The notes: a model not told the origin generated them from the letters alone. A stretch of DNA of 64,000 bases from JANNPJ01 sp965200525 (GCA_965200525.1 OZ241368.1:2976001-3040000); one strand, 5' to 3'; numbered from the stretch's first letter, positions 47,601-56,099 are shown. Made by a program: numbers and translations.

Positions 47601-47841
47601 CCCGGCGCCCCAGCGCGACCGCGACGGTGAGCGCCCCCACGATGGCGCCACCGGCCCCGAGGACCGCGCCCGGAACTCGTCCGTTCAGGACGACCCACAG
47701 CCCGTAGCCGGGAACGACGACGGCGCCCAGGAGAGCGAGTTGGCGGGCGGTGAACCCGGCCACGAGCTGGTCGGGTGTGTCCAGGTCGGCGGGGATCCGC
47801 GCCCGGATGGGTGGTTCGGAAGTCACGCCGGTGGGGTCCAT
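44614..47841 (-). CDS. PrgI-VirB4 fusion conjugation ATPase
   Basis: This 1075-residue protein begins with a PrgI-like membrane segment (residues ~25-100: QLVAGFTARQLALLGAVVVP, AVLGAGGAIVGALTVAVALG) and continues with a VirB4-type ATPase: Walker A VVLAHSGAGKSYLMK (~654), then VAVVDPEDEYTALA and Walker B RRLVVVDEAWTLMRE (~910), and late QDATDLLSSDLGQIVVANSA. Fusion of PrgI and VirB4 is known in actinobacterial conjugation systems. It powers channel assembly and transfer. Confidence 0.85.
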   Translation of the reverse strand: MDPTGVTSEPPIRARIPADLDTPDQLVAGFTARQLALLGAVVVPGYGLWVVLNGRVPGAVLGAGGAIVGALTVAVALGRRDGLSLDRWLIAALTHGVRPHRLTPSPARARLPRWAPTGRGTQRRVGVLRLPAQDIGLDGIIATGPNTATVLVAATTVSAGLHTPTEQAALLGGYARWLNSLTGPVQVLVSARRIDLGARAIHVAETAHLLAHPALAQAAIAHAEHLLDLNEDGDRLSRTITIATTATGGGASPRVPHHRSSTGGPRRSGAGAEATRRAERTASALNAIGARCRILTGPDASALLVAATDPYAPGDLSTPRTPPDATVTADPQLKPSRAQNRPAPAGRARPTEAGGRNGERADRYEDSWNDDNWNPDIENDDSPNPRPGLEDTGLEDTAAEDTGADRAPSRTRVPAGGGIALNVGPSAVRVEAGQLRVGDGWAATLVVTGYPPEVGMSWLEPVLTGPGRVNAGVHIDPIPTPLAVNRLRKQRARLESARRIGAERGRLDDPLVEAMAADAADLADLVARGQSRLFSVGIYLTVHARTRHELTESLAQVRAAAASVLLDTQPATWRHLHGWVSTLPLGHDGLGLRRVMDTDALAASFPLGSPDLPGPLPGESDTPGGVLYGLNLMSGSVVWWDRWACDNHNSVVLAHSGAGKSYLMKLEVLRNLYDRTSVAVVDPEDEYTALAHAVGGSVIRLGAPGARLNPFDLPAGDRRPDALTRRVLFLHTLISVLLGQLSPGERAVLDRAVTTTYAAAGITPDPATWTRAAPLMRDLSDTLTRQARPGPGDDNPGETASVAASLAARFQPWVSGSFNDLFDGPSTVTASGALVVWSTRHLPDELRPAGMLLALDSIWRDIDTPPDAPPPRTARFPSLGAGSTATSRAEGSHLRGSPAPARVRRLVVVDEAWTLMRETEGARFLARMAKSARKRRAGLAVVTQDATDLLSSDLGQIVVANSATQILMRQAPQAIDTVAAAFALSAGESRMLMSAERGQALLLSGTHRVPFVPVASDTEHVLAAGWADLPEPSTPWPDQDPPTPDHHNNDHHGHNDRHGHGRSQEETAADDGFWT

Positions 47842-49181
47842 CGACTGCTCCTGTCGGTAGAAGGGGGCCGGGGCGGCCCTGATCGCGAGACGGGCCCGGC
47901 AGGGCCCGAGCGCCGCCGGCTACCGGTGTGCTGGCTACCGGTGGGCTGCCTACCGGTGGGGCCGGCCACGGAGCTGCCCGGTGAGTTGGGGGAGGGGTTG
48001 CTGGGTGGGCGCGGGCGAGGGCCGGGCGGGGGCAGGAAGTCCTGCAATGGGTCGTCACCAGCGCGGCTCAGGCCTCGGCGGATGCGGTCGTCGCGGTGCG
48101 CGCCGATGCGTCCCCGGTTCGCGGACACGACGTCGGCGAACGGGTCCCCGACGGGCCGGGCGAGACCGTGACGGGTGCGGTCCTCGCGGTGCCCTCCCTC
48201 CCTCGGGTCGCCCAACCTCGAGCTGCCCGGCCGCGGGCCGGTCGGTGGGCTGCTCGATGCGGCGCCGGCCGCGAGGGCGCTTCGGCCACGGATGGCTTGC
48301 CCGACGCCGCGAGTGACGTGCTGGACCACGACCAACCGGACCAGCGCGGCGAACATGTTCTGCCGACCGCCGGACTGAGTGAGGTACCGGCTGACCAGAG
48401 CCGGGATGCGCACCGTCATCCACAGCAGGACCGCGACGATGAACAGGCCCAGCAGGCCGCTGGGATCAGGCGGCATCCCGTACCGGGTGAGGTCGGCGCC
48501 CGGGGCCAGAAAGATGCTCAGGCTGATGTTCAGGGCCAGGGCCTGCAAGAGGACGGTCAGGCACACGCCCCCGAGGCTGCGCCACCACAGGCGGGCGGCG
48601 CCCTCGGTCCACGGGGTGCCATGGCACGCCAACGCGAGCGGGGCGATCGCGCACAAGACGATCAGAACCACGAATCGGGTGATCCACCCGGCGGTCAGCA
48701 GCACCACCAGGACGACCAGGATGACCCCGATCACAGCAACCAACAGTCCTGCGACCGGGTTGGTCAGCTGCTGCGTGGTCAGTGTCACGACCCGGCCCAG
48801 CACCGCCTGGGAGGCGATGCCATCACCGGTCAGGGCCAGAACCAGCGTGTTCGCCCCGCCGATGACACCCGAGCAGAGGCGGGTGGCGAAATTGGCGGCG
48901 ACCAGGCCGATGACCAGGCGGGGCAGGAGGTCAGCGGCCCCGAAGCGCAGCTGCAGGGTCGGCGCAGCCATCACCACCAGCCCAGTGACCATGATGAGCA
49001 CCACGTATCCGGTGTTCACCACCAGCAGAGACCGCCCGGCCACGGTCTGCACCTGCGGCAGAGCCGTCACGTCGGGCAGGTGGAAGAAGGTCGCGACCAG
49101 GAGGCTCCAGACCAGGTTGAGAGTGTCGCGGACCGACCCGAGGATCCAGTTGACCGCCTGGTCCAGCATCCAGCTGATCAA
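47823..49181 (-). CDS. TrbL/VirB6-like conjugation membrane protein
   Basis: This 452-residue protein has 5-6 membrane segments in its first 300 residues (e.g. LVVNTGYVVLIMVTGLVVMA, LVAVIGVILVVLVVLLTAGW, VVLIVLCAIAPLALACHG) and a long Pro/Arg/Gly-rich tail. This is the TrbL/VirB6 layout for the inner-membrane channel. The TTG start at 49181 overlaps the pilin-like stop as TTGA. Confidence 0.75.
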   Translation of the reverse strand: MISWMLDQAVNWILGSVRDTLNLVWSLLVATFFHLPDVTALPQVQTVAGRSLLVVNTGYVVLIMVTGLVVMAAPTLQLRFGAADLLPRLVIGLVAANFATRLCSGVIGGANTLVLALTGDGIASQAVLGRVVTLTTQQLTNPVAGLLVAVIGVILVVLVVLLTAGWITRFVVLIVLCAIAPLALACHGTPWTEGAARLWWRSLGGVCLTVLLQALALNISLSIFLAPGADLTRYGMPPDPSGLLGLFIVAVLLWMTVRIPALVSRYLTQSGGRQNMFAALVRLVVVQHVTRGVGQAIRGRSALAAGAASSSPPTGPRPGSSRLGDPREGGHREDRTRHGLARPVGDPFADVVSANRGRIGAHRDDRIRRGLSRAGDDPLQDFLPPPGPRPRPPSNPSPNSPGSSVAGPTGRQPTGSQHTGSRRRSGPAGPVSRSGPPRPPSTDRSSRWTPPA

Positions 49182-49861
49182 CTGATGCCCAGGATGCTCT
49201 GCAGGATGTTCAGGATCACCGGGGCCAGCATGGCCAGCGCGTACCCGATGCCGGCGTTGCGGAAGCTTCCTTTGGCTCGCTCAACCTGCGAGGGGTCACC
49301 TCCGGCCATCAGATACTGCACGCCCCCCATGGTCAGAAAGAACGTGGCCAGAACAGCGCTGATCCCGACCAGCCACCTGGTGGCGTTGTTGATCACCGTC
49401 GGCAGATTGGCGGGTTGACTGTCCGCGGCCAGTCTCGTGGGCGAAACACCGCTGGCAACGGTGGCGGCCGAGGCCGGACCGCTGAGCAGCAGAACTGCCA
49501 GGAAGCCCAGCAGCAACACACCGAGAACTGCCAGCACGCACCAAGCCCACCGAGATCCGCCCGGGCGCCATCGGGCGTGACGGGCGCGCCGGGGCAAAAA
49601 GGGCGTCGGTGCCTGTCTGCTCCGGCGAGCGCTACCTGCCTGCGCGGTGTTCTGTTCCCAGCCGAACTCCTTGCTCTGCAGGGTCCGGGTCGATCTGAGT
49701 TCCTTCACGTCGTTGGCCGGACCGGGCTGCTTTCGCCGGCCCTGACCGCTCGAGGCGGACCGGCAATGTCGCGGCCGGCGCGCAGCGGTGGAAGGTGCGG
49801 GAGTCCCGTTCGCTGCTGAACCGTTTCCCGCAAAAGGATTCCGGTTGGTGTTGTGGTTCAT
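49178..49861 (-). CDS. TrbC/VirB2-like pilin-type membrane protein
   Basis: This 227-residue protein has an N-terminal polar stretch, a membrane helix (VLAVLGVLLLGFLAVLLLSG) with an AAA cleavage-like site, then a two-helix C-terminal part (LVGISAVLATFFLTMGGVQY; FRNAGIGYALAMLAPVILNI) separated by MAGGDPSQVERAKG. This matches the VirB2/TrbC pilin-type hairpin seen in Gram-positive conjugation. Start ATG 49861 after GGAG. Confidence 0.7.
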   Translation of the reverse strand: MNHNTNRNPFAGNGSAANGTPAPSTAARRPRHCRSASSGQGRRKQPGPANDVKELRSTRTLQSKEFGWEQNTAQAGSARRSRQAPTPFLPRRARHARWRPGGSRWAWCVLAVLGVLLLGFLAVLLLSGPASAATVASGVSPTRLAADSQPANLPTVINNATRWLVGISAVLATFFLTMGGVQYLMAGGDPSQVERAKGSFRNAGIGYALAMLAPVILNILQSILGIS

Positions 49862-50277
49862 CGCATCAACTCCAGTTGTAAGGGCCGCGCTCGCCCGGGC
49901 AGCGCGAGAAGTCCACCGGCGCCGGGCCCGCTCAAAGGGGCCGCCACCGGCGTCGACGCGACGCACCGGGCCGGTGGCGGCGGATCCGCTGCACCTGTTC
50001 TCAGGCCGGCCCGGGTCGGGTCGATCACCACTGAGGAGGTCTCCCGAGGGATCCACCCCCCAATGGCCCGTACCAAGAACCCAACTCGTGGCCCGCGGTG
50101 CTGCACCGCACCAACCGTTGGGCAACCCGGCCCGGCCACCACACTCACGATCACAAGAGCGCACACATCCGGTTCCAGCTCTGTGGACGCACGAGGGAGC
50201 CGACACGCCTGGCCGTTCGGGAACAGAAGTCCCTGCCGGTCTCCAGTTGCGCCCTGGCTCGTGCAGGACGCGCTCAC
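49858..50277 (-). CDS. Possible short gene coupled to the pilin-like gene
   Basis: This 139-residue frame ends with TGA overlapping the pilin ATG (ATGA), as in translationally coupled genes, but its sequence has no recognised features and its start lacks a clear ribosome site. It may be a chance open frame in GC-rich DNA; otherwise 49862-50298 holds nothing I can support. Confidence 0.25.
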   Translation of the reverse strand: MSASCTSQGATGDRQGLLFPNGQACRLPRASTELEPDVCALVIVSVVAGPGCPTVGAVQHRGPRVGFLVRAIGGWIPRETSSVVIDPTRAGLRTGAADPPPPARCVASTPVAAPLSGPGAGGLLALPGRARPLQLELMR

Positions 50278-50298
50278 CCGGGTCCGCGCGGCGCTGGC

Positions 50299-51228
50299 TC
50301 AGCGTGGGTGGGTCAGGTCCACCCATTGCAGGTGCCCGGCAGCGATGGCCTCGCGCAGGGCCTGTTCGGCTCGCCACCGCCACGCCGTCGCTGTGGCGAC
50401 CGAGACCCCCAGGCTCCGGGCGACCTCGCGCAGAGGAATGTTCTCCAGGCGAGTGCGAGCGATCAGGACACCTTCCTCAGGGCCGATGACGGCGGCTCTC
50501 ACGGCCCGGGCCAGGACCAGGTCGGGGTGGTCCCACGGCCGGGCCGGCGGGATCGACTGCGCGCCGCCGGTGGACACGCTTTCCCGCACGCCGTCATGCT
50601 CGCGGGCTTTCTTCACGGCTCGGGCTCCGGCTTCCACAAGCCGGGCGGCGATGTTCTGGGCGTCCACGTCGATGGTCTTGAGTCGTTCGAGGAATCCCAA
50701 CAGCAGTTCACTATCCAGATCAGCGACATCGCCGCGCCAACCGCGCGAGAGCAGACCGGCGCGAAAGCGCAGGGCCGGCAGCGCGATGCCCACCGCACCC
50801 ACCACCCAGGCCGGCCCGTCTCGGCGGGCCCGGACCACCAGTTGCGACCACACCTGATCCGCGCTCGCCCGTGGGGTGGAACGGGCGATCAGCAGTCCCC
50901 GCAGCTCGTCCAACGCGACGATCCGCGCTGGCAAACCGTCGAAGCCACGGCAGTCGAACGCCAAAGGTGCCGGTGGGCGGGTGAGCAACTCGAACGCACG
51001 GTGGGCCGCATCGAGCGGCCCCGCCGGCCACCCGGCACCCGGGCCGCTGCCGTGCTCGGACCAGTCGTCCAGGTCAGGCTCAGAACCGTCCACCGCCGGA
51101 CGGTCGTCGGTGGGACGGCTGGGCGGGTGGGTGATGGTGATGGGGGCAGGACGATGGGCAGGGATCGCGGACACGAGTGGCTCCAGCAGGTCTCGAGGGC
51201 AGGCACCAGGAATGTGGTGCAGGCCCAT
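50299..51228 (-). CDS. Sigma-like/HTH regulator of conjugation block
   Basis: This 309-residue protein (ATG 51228) has an N-terminal helical half (WRGDVADLDSELLLGFLERL) like sigma region 2-type helices and a C-terminal HTH like sigma region 4 (IPLREVARSLGVSVATATAW, RWRAEQALREA). The -10/-35 reading regions are weak, so it may be a phage/plasmid-type regulator related to sigma factors. Being first in the transfer operon, it could control it; this is inference. Confidence 0.6.
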   Translation of the reverse strand: MGLHHIPGACPRDLLEPLVSAIPAHRPAPITITHPPSRPTDDRPAVDGSEPDLDDWSEHGSGPGAGWPAGPLDAAHRAFELLTRPPAPLAFDCRGFDGLPARIVALDELRGLLIARSTPRASADQVWSQLVVRARRDGPAWVVGAVGIALPALRFRAGLLSRGWRGDVADLDSELLLGFLERLKTIDVDAQNIAARLVEAGARAVKKAREHDGVRESVSTGGAQSIPPARPWDHPDLVLARAVRAAVIGPEEGVLIARTRLENIPLREVARSLGVSVATATAWRWRAEQALREAIAAGHLQWVDLTHPR

Positions 51229-51757
51229 GGACTCACGCCGACCCAACCGGTTGATCCAACCAAAACCGTTCCACGCCAGTCAATAACGTGTCGTTGGGCG
51301 ATCCGGACGCCCATTCGTCACCGCATCGCGCGCACCGCAGCCCAGCTGACCTGGGGTTCGGCCAAGCCGTCACCGGGGTTGGGTCTCGTTGACCCACCCT
51401 CGGACGGTCAATGAACCAGCGGCTGCCCAGAGCTACTACCGGCGAAGCCCCACCCACTGCGTTGCGCAGCCGCTGGCCAGGAAGCGGGGCCCCTCTGAAG
51501 GCCGGCGATCTGGGCGCCCTCGTCGGCCACCCGTTCGAGCGAAATCCCGGCGAGGTCCACCCTGGTCGCTGCCGTCGCCGCACCCCGTTGGATTCAACCG
51601 AGTCGGCCAATGCGCTGAACGGTGATCCGGCGACCTGCCCAACCACCAGAGGCTGCTCCGTCGGTGGAGGATCACGATCCGCGCGTACACCCAGTTGGGC
51701 CCGTGCCGCGGGCAGAACGGACCGAGCGTCAACAGGGCCTGACCATAGGCAGGCAGT
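51229..51757. other. Stretch without a supported gene
   Basis: About 530 bases upstream of the sigma-like gene. Overlapping frames on both strands have no ribosome sites or protein pattern. Likely promoter-bearing region of the transfer operon. Confidence 0.35.
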
Positions 51758-52143
51758 TCATGGACGTCCGGTTGCGGGTGGGTGGGCGTCGGTGGGCCGC
51801 AGATGCTGGGCGGAGATCCAGGTGTCGGTCACGGTCAGACCCTGGGTGTAGTACGACCCGGCCAGCAGGCAGCGCCCCCACCATGCGCCGGCGCTGTCTT
51901 GACGCCATTCCAGCAGCAACGCGGGCCAATGACCGGGCCAACGGGTCTCATCCACGATCCAGCAGTGTCGCCCACCGCTCCGGACGCTGCTGCCTGCGCA
52001 CTCTGGGCCGGGACCGGACCCGCCGCCCGGCGGGCGGCACCCGAATCCAACGCCCACCCCGGCGAGCGCGTCCGCTCGCGTCGTGCTCGTGCCTTGTCGT
52101 CCAGCATCTGCTGGATGTGAGGTGAATTCTGACCGCCAGCCAC
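51758..52143 (-). pseudogene. Small plasmid-type protein, frameshifted
   Basis: The N-terminus (PHIQQMLDDKARARRERT) is in the frame starting at 52143 and the C-terminus (HCWIVDETRWPGHWPALLLE, then YYTQGLTVTDTWISAQHLRP) is in the frame ending at 51758. A frame change near 52000 joins them into a ~125-residue protein of the type common on actinobacterial plasmids. Function unknown. Confidence 0.5.
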
Positions 52144-52186
52144 TCACCCACGATCGCACAAACGTTCGAATAAATTCGAGGGTTGT

Positions 52187-52435
52187 TCAGGTGATGGCAC
52201 CGGCCTGCGCGGCGGCGGCTTGCAGAGCCCGGACGTGATCGCTGACGTCACATCCACACGGCTCGGCCACCGTGCGGATGCGCAGGCCCCCGGCCACGTA
52301 GCGGCCGTGATCCAACAAGCCGATCGTCTCTGCGGCACAGGCTGGGCAGGGCGGGCGATAGGTGTCGGGCCACTGCAACCAGACGTCCTGCGCGGACATC
52401 CGAGGCCGTCGAGCGTCGTTGAGGGACTGCGTCAT
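52187..52435 (-). CDS. Small zinc-ribbon-like protein
   Basis: This 82-residue protein starts at ATG 52435 after a strong AGGAGG. It has CPAC (PPCPACAAETIGLLD) and CGC (AEPCGCDVSDH), a possible zinc-binding pair, with helices at the C-terminus. No family recognised. Confidence 0.6.
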   Translation of the reverse strand: MTQSLNDARRPRMSAQDVWLQWPDTYRPPCPACAAETIGLLDHGRYVAGGLRIRTVAEPCGCDVSDHVRALQAAAAQAGAIT

Positions 52436-52834
52436 GTCGTCCTCCTGCCACCAACAGCACTGCGTATTCGAGGTGACATTACGCTCAGGTAGGACTGCGA
52501 CCTCGGATGCCAGGCGGTGGGTCGCGCGCTTTGTGCGATGGACGTGACTTCGGCGGCCACGCACGACGTGGCCACCAGTTGGCCCCGCCGGCCGGCGCCT
52601 CGGCCTTCTGTGGTCATCCGCCGGCGGTCAGGATCCAGTCACACGACATGGCCACGCAGTCCATCAGGGGTGTCGGCGGACATCTGCTCGGCGCGTTCGC
52701 CGGTCCTCTTCGGGTCAAGACCCACGAATGGAAATCGTCGAACATGCCGGCCCGGCCGGCCGCACCCGCTCACGGCTGGGCCGCCCAGCCGCCGTCCGCC
52801 TGAGCCCGCGAGCGCGGCGCCGGCGGACTGAGCA
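52436..52834. other. Stretch without a supported gene
   Basis: About 400 bases; no supported gene or hairpin other than short GC-rich repeats. Confidence 0.35.
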
Positions 52835-52999
52835 TCACTCGACGCCGGCGGGGTCGGCGCGGGTCAGAAACAGGATCTGGTGCTCTTGAGGCAACTGCTC
52901 GCGAAGCATCCGCACCGCCTGCCCGCTGGTGTCGGCCTCCATGATGACTTGCTGCGTCGGCGCGGTCTCACTTGCCCGATGCATCAGTTTCCACTGCAT
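52835..52999 (-). CDS. Small hypothetical protein (54 aa)
   Basis: Starts at ATG 52999; sequence includes MQWKLMHRASETAPTQQVIM and LREQLPQEHQILFLTRADPA, with an alternating pattern suggesting a small alpha/beta protein. The longer open frame upstream overlaps the GGCCA repeats and is not supported. Confidence 0.4.
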   Translation of the reverse strand: MQWKLMHRASETAPTQQVIMEADTSGQAVRMLREQLPQEHQILFLTRADPAGVE

Positions 53000-53173
53000 G
53001 CCTCTCAGTATCGACGCCGTGGCATGCACATCGGCGGGAGGTGAGGCGTTGGAGATCGGAGTTGGCCACGTCGGGCTGAACCACTGCCCACCGGTGCGTG
53101 GCGCCACCAGGGTGAGGCAACGCCCACGCGCCGGACCTGCCGGCAATCCGTGGCAAGCCCGGAAGTCCGCAAG

Positions 53174-53319
53174 TGGCCATGGCCACCGGCGCCGGCCTTG
53201 CCGGGCAGTGACCCGCGGTTGGCCACCACCCCGACGGCTTGGCCACCGCCCGAGGGCGGCCAACCATCGGGCGGCCAACCCGGCGGCCAGTTGGCCAACG
53301 AGATGGCCAGTTGGCCAAC
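53174..53319. repeat. GGCCA iteron-like repeat cluster
   Basis: Ten GGCCA units in ~145 bases. Within it are TTGGCCACC pairs 20 bases apart (53219, 53239), GGGCGGCCAACC pairs 15 bases apart (53254, 53269), and GGCCAGTTGGCCAAC pairs 20 bases apart (53285, 53305). Such regular, symmetrical repeats are typical of iteron or centromere-like binding sites. Confidence 0.6.
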
Positions 53320-53563
53320 TCGCCCTCGGCGACGCCGGATCCCCGCGGCGGCCCGGTCGGTCGACGGCCCCCTTGAGCAAGCGGGACTGATGGTCGCCGA
53401 CCTCGTTGCCCCGGGTAACCGGAAGAGCTTGGCGGATCAATGCCTCGGTCTTGCGGAGGTTGGGTCGAGTTGGATACGGCGAGCGCCAGGAGAACGGCGA
53501 ATCGCCCAACCGTCGCGCCATTGGTGGATGACACATCCCACCTTGAGCGCAGCGGAGGCTCCC

Positions 53564-54511
53564 ATGGCGTGCCCGATCCCCCCCGACCCCGACCCCGACC
53601 GCCACCCCGACAACAACGACCAGACGCCTGACGACCAGGATCCACTTGCAGGACTGCAGGGGCGTAGGCAGAGCCCGGGCCCGGTGCCCGTCCCGGCTCG
53701 CCGCCGTCGACGCACACGCCGCACTGGCATTGCTGCCTCGACGGCAGACTCTCCAGCCACCGGGGACTGGGAGATCTCCGAACTGGTTGCCGCCGGCGTC
53801 CTGGACGCCGTCCCCGGCGACCCGCCGGTTCCGCTCAGCGTCTGGCGGGCCGGCGACCCCGACCCGGACAGCCTCCTCGACGGCGGCCTCGAGACTGCGA
53901 CAGCGGGATCCGGACCGCTCACCACCCGACTGGCCGGCATGCTGCTGGCCGTCTGGACCGACCCCGGCGAACTTGTCATCGACACCCTGCCCGACCCCGC
54001 GGTGCGCGCCGCCGCCGATTCCGAGGCCCGCACCTACCTGCCCCTGCAGTTACCCCTGCCCACACCGCAGCGACAAGACCTGGCCGCCAGCGCCGCCCTC
54101 ATCCTGCTGCGCTGGCCACAAGCACCAGCACCAGCACCGGCTCGCAGTACGGATCAGTCTGCCGGCGCGAGCACCTACGCTCCTTCCGAGCCTCGAGGCG
54201 AATCGACGGTTCCTGCGCTGTCCGGGCTGGTGATGAGTTCCTGCCGAGACCTGCTGTTGCCGGACGGGCACACCGTGGTCATTCTGATCCCACCTTCCGA
54301 GGCGCCCTACCGGGACTACGCCCGCGAGGTCATTGCCGCCGCGCGCGAGGCTGGCCTGGGTTACCTGCAGCACCTTGTCGTCATCACCTCCGACACCCCA
54401 CCCCCCAGGCCCGAGGCGGATGAGCTCGCCCATCCCCGTTCGCACGTCGACCTCCTGGTCCTCGTCATCCGCCGCAAACCTGCTTCCACCGCTGCCGCTG
54501 GGCCTGCATGA
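53564..54511 (+). CDS. Methyltransferase-like protein lacking catalytic motifs
   Basis: This 315-residue protein has a Pro/Asp-rich N-terminus and a C-terminal half (LLLPDGHTVVILIPPSEAPY, VIAAAREAGLGYLQHLVVIT, SHVDLLVLVIRR) matching the end of the next gene's methyltransferase fold, but it lacks the DPMCGTG and TSPPY motifs. It overlaps the methyltransferase gene as ATGA. A regulatory partner subunit is possible. A start further upstream within the repeats is less likely. Confidence 0.55.
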   Translation: MACPIPPDPDPDRHPDNNDQTPDDQDPLAGLQGRRQSPGPVPVPARRRRRTRRTGIAASTADSPATGDWEISELVAAGVLDAVPGDPPVPLSVWRAGDPDPDSLLDGGLETATAGSGPLTTRLAGMLLAVWTDPGELVIDTLPDPAVRAAADSEARTYLPLQLPLPTPQRQDLAASAALILLRWPQAPAPAPARSTDQSAGASTYAPSEPRGESTVPALSGLVMSSCRDLLLPDGHTVVILIPPSEAPYRDYAREVIAAAREAGLGYLQHLVVITSDTPPPRPEADELAHPRSHVDLLVLVIRRKPASTAAAGPA

Positions 54512-55554
54512 GCGCCCCGGAAAGTACTGACCCCGCACCAGACCCGCTCACAGTGCAGAAGCTGGCCGGGACCTCTGTGTGGGCGGTCGCTCAGCGATCG
54601 CTACCCACCCAACGACGCGGCCGATACGTCCCCGAAGGTCGATCGCACCCCGCTCGGATGGCTCCTGACCTGGCCGCACACATCATCCGCACCTACACGC
54701 GGCCCAATGAACTCGTGGTGGACCCGATGTGTGGAACCGGCACAACCCTCGTGGAAGCCGTCGACACCGGCCGCCGGGGCCTGGGCATCGACTGCGAGAA
54801 ACGCTGGACCGAACTCGCCCGACAGAACCTCGACCTGGCCCAAGGTCGTCGCGCCGGCGCTGACGCCGATGTTGTCACCGCGGACGCCCGGGAGCTGCCC
54901 GGCTGCCTGCCCGCCGCCCTGAAGACCACGTTCGGGGCGGCGGCGCTGATTCTGACGTCCCCGCCATACGGGCCGAGTTCCCACGCCTATGCTCGGATCC
55001 GGACTTCGGGCGAAACCGGACAGCCGGGCCTGTCACGCCGCCGTGACACCTATGGCGCACCTGGGAATGAGGTCAACCTCGCCAATGCATGCTCCCCCAG
55101 GGCCCAGATGGTCGCGCTCAGCCACGTGCTGCGCGGAGCTAAGGCATTGCTACGATCCTGTGGACACCTCGTCGTCACCGCGCGACCTTGGCGTCTCGAC
55201 GGCGAACTCGTCGACCTACCTTCCATGATCATCGAAGCCGCTGAGAACGCGGGTTTCAGGCACGTCGAGCGCTGTGTGGCCCTGCTGGCCGGCTTCCGAG
55301 ACGGCCGCCTGCAGGCGCGGCCCTCGTTCCTCCAACTGGCCCATGTTCGCAAGGCCCGCAGCATCGGCCAGACCCTGCACCTCATCTCGCACGAGGACGT
55401 CCTCATTTTTCGCGCTCGAGCAGAGCCTGATGTCGCCACGTGTCTTCCCACGCCGTCCCTCGTGTGGTCCGCCACGAATACCGATCCACGGGGCCCGCTT
55501 ACCGATTCAATCGGCCCGCTCGACGACCGTTCGCGATGGCGGCTCGATGACTGA
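54508..55554 (+). CDS. DNA methyltransferase (N4/N6-type)
   Basis: This 348-residue enzyme has motif I DPMCGTGTTLVEA (~72) and motif IV TSPPYG (~152), which define N4-cytosine/N6-adenine methyltransferases, then GHLVVTARPWRLDGELV. No restriction enzyme lies nearby, so it may be a solitary methylase protecting the element or controlling it. Starts at ATG 54508 in the ATGA overlap. Confidence 0.8.
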   Translation: MSAPESTDPAPDPLTVQKLAGTSVWAVAQRSLPTQRRGRYVPEGRSHPARMAPDLAAHIIRTYTRPNELVVDPMCGTGTTLVEAVDTGRRGLGIDCEKRWTELARQNLDLAQGRRAGADADVVTADARELPGCLPAALKTTFGAAALILTSPPYGPSSHAYARIRTSGETGQPGLSRRRDTYGAPGNEVNLANACSPRAQMVALSHVLRGAKALLRSCGHLVVTARPWRLDGELVDLPSMIIEAAENAGFRHVERCVALLAGFRDGRLQARPSFLQLAHVRKARSIGQTLHLISHEDVLIFRARAEPDVATCLPTPSLVWSATNTDPRGPLTDSIGPLDDRSRWRLDD

Positions 55555-55819
55555 GCCCGCCGCCGAACCCAACAGTGATCTCCAGCCTGGCGCGCTGCTG
55601 AATGTGGCGGAGGTGTGCGCCTGGTTCAAGGTCACGAAAGACTGGGTCTACGACGAGGTAGAGGCCGGTCGCCTCCCCTACGTCCGACTAGGACGGCGCC
55701 ATCTACGGTTTCGCCGATCCGACCTGGATCAGTACCTGGCTGCCAACGTGCAGCGCAGGGCGGTCCGCCCCACGTCAGCGGGACAGAACCCGCCCGGTGG
55801 TTTAGAACCACTGCACTGA
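55547..55819 (+). CDS. Excisionase-like HTH protein
   Basis: This 90-residue protein has a MerR-like excisionase domain: LLNVAEVCAWFKVTKDWVYD, EVEAGRLPYVRLGRRHLRF and RRSDLDQYLAANV. Such proteins bend DNA for integrase-driven excision. Its ATG overlaps the methyltransferase end by 8 bases. No integrase gene follows in this window. Confidence 0.72.
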   Translation: MTEPAAEPNSDLQPGALLNVAEVCAWFKVTKDWVYDEVEAGRLPYVRLGRRHLRFRRSDLDQYLAANVQRRAVRPTSAGQNPPGGLEPLH

Positions 55820-55916
55820 CCCGATCGCATCCATCGTGCTCGGCACCGAACGGCAGTGCGAGCTTGGTTGGCCGCGCCGCCGCGCCGGACCAGCCCGGCG
55901 CGTCGGGCGGAGGCAA

Positions 55917-56099
55917 TCAACGTCCCTGACGCTTCAGGACAACCGTCGAAGTGGACAACACAACAGACAGGGCGAGCAGAACAGCCAACGGCAGACCGAT
56001 TGGGCTGTCCTGCACGACAGCGCGAACGCACACCGCAGCCGTGAGAGCGGCGGCCACCACCGTGGCAATCGTCAGCCAGAAGCTTGGTCGGGAGATCAT
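55917..56099 (-). CDS. Small membrane protein (60 aa)
   Basis: ATG 56099; two membrane helices (FWLTIATVVAAALTAAVCV and GLPLAVLLALSVVLSTSTVV) separated by a short loop. AGGA precedes the start. No family recognised. Confidence 0.45.
   Translation of the reverse strand: MISRPSFWLTIATVVAAALTAAVCVRAVVQDSPIGLPLAVLLALSVVLSTSTVVLKRQGR

Noticed and set aside
53150..53563. N-terminal extension of the methylase-like protein through the repeats
   Set aside because: Repeat-derived, low-complexity sequence; ATG 53564 gives a better start.
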